From: Acidobacteriota bacterium
Lineage (GTDB): Bacteria > Acidobacteriota > Blastocatellia > Pyrinomonadales > Pyrinomonadaceae
Assembly (NCBI GenBank): GCA_963169175.1
Contig: CAUJFK010000346.1
Span: 1 to 11,454, forward strand
Direction: 5' to 3'
DNA: 11,454 bases
The notes beneath the pieces are model-generated. The model had not been told where the DNA came from. It saw only the letters and a list, made by a program, of their open reading frames with translations, and made no database searches. This document shows, piece by piece, positions 6,718 through 11,454 of the stretch. A program made the position numbers and the translations under genes. How positions within the stretch are numbered: the first letter of the stretch is position 1; each line of letters opens with the position of its first letter.

Positions 6718-7678
6718 GAGGTATCGGTACACGGTTTGGGATACCGGTTACTGCCTCAAGCAGGATATCGGCTATCGACTTTTTGGCTTTGCCAACCAGA
6801 ATTATATCGAGCGGCAGCAGCATGATGTCTTTTTCTTCACCCTTCAGAATTCCAGCGTAATTTACGGCCAGAACCTCAGGTTCCGGCGAATTAGGCCTTT
6901 TGCGATAGATGCTTATATTCTTTTTCGCGTCGCGGGTTGCTCCGGCAGCGGCTGCGATAGCCTGAGTGAGCGGCAGCCCGCCCTCGGGAATGTTGATCTC
7001 GCCCGGTTTGACAACCTCGCCTGTTACATAAACGAGCGGGGCTTTTTGCACCAGAATGATGTCACCCGGCAATATCTCAGGATTTGATCCTTCAGCACCG
7101 GCGGTCATTTCCTTTAGGCTAAATACTTTTGACGGAACATTTAGTCCTTCGCCTGCGGTTGCAACGGCCCAATCCGACGGCTTTGCATCCGCACACATTG
7201 GCGGCCGCGGACGAAATACTTGCACAGTACCGCTGCTCTTGGCCGTATCTACGCCGGCAAACGCTATCATTTCAAGAAGATACGCCCGCCGCGTAAGATC
7301 GACCTTTTGCTGCTCCATTACGGCGCCGTAAATATGCACCGGCGGACGGCTGTTTCGCTGCGTGACCCGCAAATATAGCTGCGGATTGCGAAGATATTTT
7401 GACCATGCCTTTGCAACATCAGCCTGCAGGCCGCGTTCGGTCTTGCACTTTGCGATCAACGGCTTGTCAACGTAAGGGACGATTATCTTACCGTCCTCGT
7501 CGACCGTCATGGCTTCAACGTCGAAAGAAGGTTCGCCCAGGGCCTTGATGCTAATAACATCACCGGGTCCAATAAGATAGCCCTGTTGCCCCTCGGCCGC
7601 GTTGGGCACGATCTGTGCCGCAGACCCGACGCAAAGGGCAAAAATTGCGATAAAACTGTTTTTGAAGCTGTTCCGCAT
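6704..7678 (-). CDS. Polysaccharide export protein, Wza-like (Poly_export/SLBB)
   Basis: A 324-residue exported protein of the outer-membrane polysaccharide export family, which forms the channel for capsule or exopolysaccharide. An N-terminal signal peptide (hydrophobic core FIAIFALCVGSAA, residues 9-21) precedes the Poly_export domain, starting YLIGPGDVISIKALGE at 34-49. Two SLBB beta-grasp segments follow: PVHIYGAV at about 113-120 and VYVTGEVVKPGEINIPEGG at 216-234. PGDIILV and PLDIILV (204-210, 289-295) are the family's repeated strand motifs. No clear lipobox is seen, unlike E. coli Wza. ATG 7678 is chosen over the in-frame TTG at 7702 because a promoter places the transcript start at about 7701. 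It is divergent from the 4,6-dehydratase gene, fitting an exopolysaccharide locus. Confidence 0.9.
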   Translation of the reverse strand: MRNSFKNSFIAIFALCVGSAAQIVPNAAEGQQGYLIGPGDVISIKALGEPSFDVEAMTVDEDGKIIVPYVDKPLIAKCKTERGLQADVAKAWSKYLRNPQLYLRVTQRNSRPPVHIYGAVMEQQKVDLTRRAYLLEMIAFAGVDTAKSSGTVQVFRPRPPMCADAKPSDWAVATAGEGLNVPSKVFSLKEMTAGAEGSNPEILPGDIILVQKAPLVYVTGEVVKPGEINIPEGGLPLTQAIAAAAGATRDAKKNISIYRKRPNSPEPEVLAVNYAGILKGEEKDIMLLPLDIILVGKAKKSIADILLEAVTGIPNRVPIPLRPF

Positions 7679-7707
7679 GCGTGATCGGTTCGAAAAGTAC
7701 AATGACT

Positions 7708-7736
7708 AGAATAGTCCAGCATCGCGTCTGATTCAA
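7708..7736 (-). promoter_or_regulatory. Candidate promoter of the Wza-like gene
   Basis: On the minus strand, TTGAAT (7736 to 7731) and TATTCT (7713 to 7708) lie 17 bp apart, each matching four of six consensus bases. The start near 7701 leaves a leader of about 23 nt to the ATG at 7678. Confidence 0.5.
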
Positions 7737-7856
7737 CTATCTTACGGCCGGTTGCCTCATTTCCAGGCCCGAGATAGCCAGAAAAGGCTTTTACTTTTGC
7801 TTCGACTTTGCTGTAATAGCGAGAGCGACTCACGGATAACGGAGTTCTTCCAGCAA

Positions 7857-9830
7857 ATGCCCTATCGTCAACCTCACACAACGACCCTTTCGGACCGGCT
7901 ATGGTACCTTAAGCGTCCTGTGCAGTTCCTGCTTGATCTTGCGATCCTGTCGGGGGCATTTTTCCTTGCCTATTTGCCGGCCATCAACATTCAGGTAACG
8001 GCCTTTTACGCCGATATTGCGATAGTACAGGTCCCGCTCGTTATTCTCATACAGTTTTCGGCGCTCTTCCTGGTCGGTTCATACTCGATCCTTTGGCGCT
8101 ACATCAGCATCAGCGACCTTCGCGCATTTATTACGGCGGCGTTCATTTCAGGTGGGATACTGCTGGTTCTTCGTTTCTCGCTGTCCCTGACAAATCTTTC
8201 GCTGTGGCAATTGCCGATCTCGGTGATCCTGATCGACACTGTCCTTGGCTTTGGCGGTTTGGTCGGAATTCGTGTTTTGCGGAGGTTCTTTTACGAGGTT
8301 GGCGACAAGCGAAATCCCTTTGCCCGAACCCGACCGCCTAAACGAAAACCCGCCTTGCTGGTCGGCGCCGGACGGATGGGCGCAACCCTGGTCAAGGACC
8401 TTAGAGGCCGCGGTGATGCTGAGTTGGAGATCCGCGGATTTGTTGACGACGATACACTTAAGCAAGGAGCCAGCGTCAGCGGGATCAAAGTACTGGGGGC
8501 AACCCCGGACCTGCCGCGGCTGGTTGACGAGTTGAGTATCGAACAGGTCGTTATCGCGATCGATCATGCTCAGGGCAAGGATATCCGGAGGATACTGGAG
8601 CTTTGCAGCTCAATTCCCGTAAAGGCCCAGATCGTTCCAAGCCTGAATGAGCTCGCTCACGGCCGTCTTGCCGTCAGCCGAGTGCGCGATGTGCAGATCG
8701 ACGACCTACTGGGTCGCGATCCGGTCGAACTCGATGACGACAACGTTCGAGATTTCCTTTCCGGAAAGACTGTTATGGTCACCGGGGCGGGCGGCTCGAT
8801 CGGGTCGGAACTGGTGAGGCAGATAATCGGCTATGCACCGAGGACGGTCTTACTGGTCGAAAGGGCCGAGTTCTTGCTTTTCAATGTTTCACGAGAACTT
8901 GCGTCGCTCGACAACGATGTTGAGTATGTTTCCCTGATCGCCGATGTTGGCGATGAGCCGCGAATGCGCGAGATATTTCGACGATACCGTCCCGATGTCA
9001 TCTACCACGCGGCCGCCCATAAGCATGTGCCGCTCATGGAATCGAATGTTTGTGAGGCAGTAAAGAACAATATTTTCGCCACGCGTACGCTCGGGAATCT
9101 GGCGGGTGAGTCCGGTACTGGGGCATTTGTGCTGATCTCGACCGACAAGGCCGTAAATCCCACCTCGATCATGGGGGCGTCAAAGCGGATAGCCGAGATC
9201 GTCGTTCAGGAGTTAAATCACGCCTACGAAACTAACTATATGGCCGTGCGATTTGGGAACGTTCTCGGTTCCGCTGGCTCGGTCGTTCCGATATTCAAGG
9301 AGCAGATCGAAAAAGGCGAGGCGATCACGGTCACAGACCGCGAAATGACGCGGTACTTTATGACGATTCCCGAGGCGTCGCAGCTTGTCCTGCAGGCCGC
9401 GGCGCTAGGCAAAGGCGGCGAGATCTTTATACTCGACATGGGCAATCCGGTGAAAATTCTTGATCTGGCCGAGGACATGATCCGTCTCTCAGGCCTGACG
9501 CCGTATGAGGATATCGATATTGTGTTTACCGGCGTTAGAAAAGGTGAAAAGCTGTTTGAGGAACTTGAGATCACGGGCGAGAATCTCTTAAAAACTCATC
9601 ACCCAAAGATCTTCATCGGAAAGATAGCGACATATTCGAAGGAAGAAGTGACGAGCATGCTGACGCGATTTCGCCAAGCAGTTGAGACAAATGATCGTCA
9701 AGAGATGAGACGGCTTTTCAATGCGATCCTTCCGGAAGCTACGATCGCGGTCGACAAAACACCGCCGCCTGAGCCCACTGTTTCTGAGAATGGCGGTTTA
9801 CCGACAGCCAAACTCGGCCTCGCCGACTGA
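7857..9830 (+). CDS. Membrane-anchored nucleotide-sugar 4,6-dehydratase (CapD/WbpM family)
   Basis: A 657-residue protein of the polysaccharide-biosynthesis family (Polysacc_synt_2), which converts UDP-GlcNAc-type sugars to 4-keto-6-deoxy forms used in capsule, O-antigen or glycan synthesis. Four N-terminal membrane helices lie within about 20-145 (for example VQFLLDLAILSGAFFLAYL, and ILIQFSALFLVG). A first Rossmann domain has LLVGAGRMG (167-175). The catalytic SDR domain has TGAGGSIGSE (309-318), HAAAHKHVPLME (384-395) and STDKAVNPTSIMGASKR (428-444), where Met439 replaces the usual Tyr and Lys443 is kept, as is typical of this family. ATG 7857 has a GGAG site 12 nt upstream; an upstream TTG at 7752 is less likely. 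It is followed by other sugar-nucleotide genes. Confidence 0.93.
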   Translation: MPYRQPHTTTLSDRLWYLKRPVQFLLDLAILSGAFFLAYLPAINIQVTAFYADIAIVQVPLVILIQFSALFLVGSYSILWRYISISDLRAFITAAFISGGILLVLRFSLSLTNLSLWQLPISVILIDTVLGFGGLVGIRVLRRFFYEVGDKRNPFARTRPPKRKPALLVGAGRMGATLVKDLRGRGDAELEIRGFVDDDTLKQGASVSGIKVLGATPDLPRLVDELSIEQVVIAIDHAQGKDIRRILELCSSIPVKAQIVPSLNELAHGRLAVSRVRDVQIDDLLGRDPVELDDDNVRDFLSGKTVMVTGAGGSIGSELVRQIIGYAPRTVLLVERAEFLLFNVSRELASLDNDVEYVSLIADVGDEPRMREIFRRYRPDVIYHAAAHKHVPLMESNVCEAVKNNIFATRTLGNLAGESGTGAFVLISTDKAVNPTSIMGASKRIAEIVVQELNHAYETNYMAVRFGNVLGSAGSVVPIFKEQIEKGEAITVTDREMTRYFMTIPEASQLVLQAAALGKGGEIFILDMGNPVKILDLAEDMIRLSGLTPYEDIDIVFTGVRKGEKLFEELEITGENLLKTHHPKIFIGKIATYSKEEVTSMLTRFRQAVETNDRQEMRRLFNAILPEATIAVDKTPPPEPTVSENGGLPTAKLGLAD

Positions 9831-9973
9831 ACCTGCCGCGCTTGATAAAGGTGGGCCGAAACTCTAGAGTTACTATTTCGGCCGGTCGGGATCACTTTCC
9901 TGTTTATCCTTCCGAAATTATCCATGCCGTTGGCGACGTATTTCATCATTTGCGGCATTTGACCCTGAAGAAT
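9831..9973. other. Spacer between dehydratase and dehydrogenase genes with nested palindromes
   Basis: No gene is seen. It contains GGCCGAAA (9854-9861) and TTTCGGCC (9876-9883), an exact 8-bp inverted repeat, overlapped by the 10-bp palindrome ACTCTAGAGT (9861-9870). No T-run follows, so it is not a plain intrinsic terminator; it may form a hairpin in the transcript or be a binding site. Confidence 0.45.
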
Positions 9974-10771
9974 ATGAAGATCGGGATTGTTGGTTTGGGG
10001 ATTGTCGGTTCGGCGATCAAGTACGGATTTGAGAAACTTGGGCATCAGGTAACGGGGCATGATATCAAGGACGATACACGCCTTGACGATGTTCTCGGCA
10101 GCGAAGTGATCTATCTTTGCCTGCCGACGCCGCAAGGTGATGACGGACACTGCGACACATCGGTGATCGAGGAGATCGCCGCGGAATTATTGGATGTGCA
10201 GGGCTTCGGCGGCATCATTGCGATCAAATCAACGGTTACGCCGGGTACGACGGTTTTGCTGCAGGGCCGGTTCATGACAGAGAAGATCTGTCATGTGCCT
10301 GAGTTTCTTCGCGAACGAGCCGCGATCATCGATTTCACCGACAACCACGACGTTTGCGTGATCGGCACAGATTCGGACGAAGTATTTGAGACTGTAAAGG
10401 CATCACACGGCTACTACCCAAAACAATTCATCAAACTCTCGCCGACCGAAGCCGAGATATCAAAGTATTTCAACAACATCTATAACGCGATGCTCATCAC
10501 ATTCGCAAACGGATTCTACGAGATCTGTCATGCGACCGGGGCCGATTATTCCAAGATCAAGAATGCGATGGTGCAGCGAGATCACATTTACAATAAGTAC
10601 CTAGATTGCAACGATAACCTGCGCGGCTTCGGCGGCATGTGCCTGCCAAAAGATACGGCGGCCATCTCGGCATTTGTGAAAGAAAAAGGAATGCCGATCG
10701 AGTTGTTCCAGGCCATCGTTGACGATAACAAAAAGTATAAAACAACGGTTTTTGAGGGAATGAGAAAGTGA
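9974..10771 (+). CDS. Short UDP-glucose/GDP-mannose dehydrogenase-family protein
   Basis: A 265-residue protein related to nucleotide-sugar 6-dehydrogenases, which oxidise UDP-glucose (or a relative) to the uronic acid using 2 NAD+. Seen in order: NAD-binding GLGIVG (7-12), LCLPTPQ (48-54), the substrate-binding PEFLRE (109-114), the central helix EAEISKYFNNIYNA with Lys164 and Asn168, and the catalytic-cysteine motif GFGGMCLPKD (218-227, Cys223). Canonical enzymes run to roughly 390-450 residues with a C-terminal UDP-binding domain; this one ends 42 residues after the cysteine, so that domain is absent. The start is set at ATG 9974 (GAAG 4 nt upstream), because earlier in-frame codons add residues unlike the family. 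It overlaps the following epimerase gene by 4 bp (GTGA). Confidence 0.88.
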   Translation: MKIGIVGLGIVGSAIKYGFEKLGHQVTGHDIKDDTRLDDVLGSEVIYLCLPTPQGDDGHCDTSVIEEIAAELLDVQGFGGIIAIKSTVTPGTTVLLQGRFMTEKICHVPEFLRERAAIIDFTDNHDVCVIGTDSDEVFETVKASHGYYPKQFIKLSPTEAEISKYFNNIYNAMLITFANGFYEICHATGADYSKIKNAMVQRDHIYNKYLDCNDNLRGFGGMCLPKDTAAISAFVKEKGMPIELFQAIVDDNKKYKTTVFEGMRK

Positions 10772-11454
10772 GAATACTTGTAACTGGTTCAGAAGGTTCG
10801 TTGATGCAGGAAGTGATCCCCCGCCTGACGGCTGTGGGCCACACGGTAATTGGGGTCGATAATTTTGCTCGATACGGCGAGATCGAGCGTGAGCGCGATT
10901 ACCAGTTTATCCGCGGCGATCTGACCGACCCGGATTTTGTGGACACGGTCGTGCGCGACGTGGACGCTGTCATCCAGGCAGCGGCGCTGATCTACGGCGT
11001 CGGTGGATTTAACAAATATCCGGCGGACATCCTGTCAAAAGACATCAACCTTCACCAGAACATAATGCACGCGATGCTCCGAAACGGCATCAAGAAGATG
11101 GTTTATATCAGTTCTTCAATGGTGTACGAACGATGTGTGAAGCACCCGAGCAAGGAAGAGGATGTGGACGAATCGCTGATCCCATCGACCGACTACGGCC
11201 TGAGCAAACTGGTTGGCGAGCGTATCACGCGAGCGTTTCACCGGCAGTACGACATCGGCTACACGATCTGGCGGCCCTTCAACATCATTACGCCGCACGA
11301 GGTCGGTGAAATTGATCTGGGCCTGAGCCACGTGTTCGCGGACTACATCAAGAACATTGTAAAAGAACAACGAACCGAGATCCCCATCATCGGCGATGGT
11401 GAGCAGGTCCGATGCTTTACGTGGATAGGCGATGTTGCTCGCGGTATCGCGAAA
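10768..11454 (+). CDS. NAD-dependent nucleotide-sugar epimerase/dehydratase (cut by window edge)
   Basis: The first 229 residues of an extended short-chain dehydrogenase of the NAD-dependent epimerase/dehydratase family, likely acting on a nucleotide-linked sugar. The GTG start overlaps the dehydrogenase stop (GTGA), implying coupled translation. The Rossmann start is MRILVTGSEGSLMQEV, in which the third glycine of GxxGxxG is Met13. VDNFARYG follows at 30-37, then the SSS catalytic serine region (115-117) and the YxxxK pair Y143-K147 in DYGLSK, then RPFNI at 169-173. The catalytic residues look complete; the exact reaction (epimerase, dehydratase or decarboxylase) cannot be told. The gene continues past the right edge. 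Confidence 0.9.
   Translation, partial: MRILVTGSEGSLMQEVIPRLTAVGHTVIGVDNFARYGEIERERDYQFIRGDLTDPDFVDTVVRDVDAVIQAAALIYGVGGFNKYPADILSKDINLHQNIMHAMLRNGIKKMVYISSSMVYERCVKHPSKEEDVDESLIPSTDYGLSKLVGERITRAFHRQYDIGYTIWRPFNIITPHEVGEIDLGLSHVFADYIKNIVKEQRTEIPIIGDGEQVRCFTWIGDVARGIAK

Noticed and set aside
6686..7087. Plus-strand open frame of 133 codons
   Set aside because: Antisense to the Wza-like gene, whose domains are clear.
1..11454. CRISPR array, insertion sequence or prophage
   Set aside because: No regularly spaced direct repeats, transposase, integrase or phage structural genes are visible in the window.

Overview
The window looks like a chromosomal segment of an Acidobacteriota-type bacterium, most likely class Blastocatellia (Pyrinomonas-like). 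This is inferred from moderate GC, the style of the gene families, weak or absent Shine-Dalgarno sites and the hairpin-rich intergenic repeats. No 16S or marker phylogeny was possible, so the placement is tentative.

Left part (1-2500): genes on the minus strand. recF is followed by a DUF433-type antitoxin gene, the wreck of its DUF5615/PIN-like toxin partner, and the 5' end of gyrB, which runs off the left edge. recF next to gyrB is the classical order near dnaA/dnaN. Here a toxin-antitoxin cassette sits between them. Its toxin carries an in-frame stop and a frameshift, while the antitoxin is intact.

Middle part (2500-4240): on the plus strand, an exported thioredoxin/TlpA-like protein with a strong intrinsic terminator, then a roughly 235-bp cluster of hairpins bounded by a 9-bp inverted repeat (REP-like element). 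Next come a tRNA-Ser(UGA) gene with encoded CCA and a decayed four-helix membrane-protein gene (frameshift and no start codon).

Fatty-acid part (4140-6717): a TetR regulator resembling Bacillus subtilis FadR (YsiA) overlaps a long-chain acyl-CoA synthetase gene by 4 bp. A perfect 30-bp palindrome just upstream contains TGAATGAGTATTCATTCA, close to the FadR operator consensus. This suggests an autoregulated, acyl-CoA-responsive operon.

Right part (6704-11454): an exopolysaccharide/capsule locus. A Wza-like export protein is transcribed leftward, divergently from a membrane-anchored nucleotide-sugar 4,6-dehydratase (CapD/WbpM type). This is followed by a short UDP-glucose/GDP-mannose dehydrogenase-like protein lacking the usual C-terminal domain, and an extended-SDR nucleotide-sugar epimerase/dehydratase that overlaps it by 4 bp and is cut by the right edge. 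Together they would make and modify nucleotide sugars and export the polymer.
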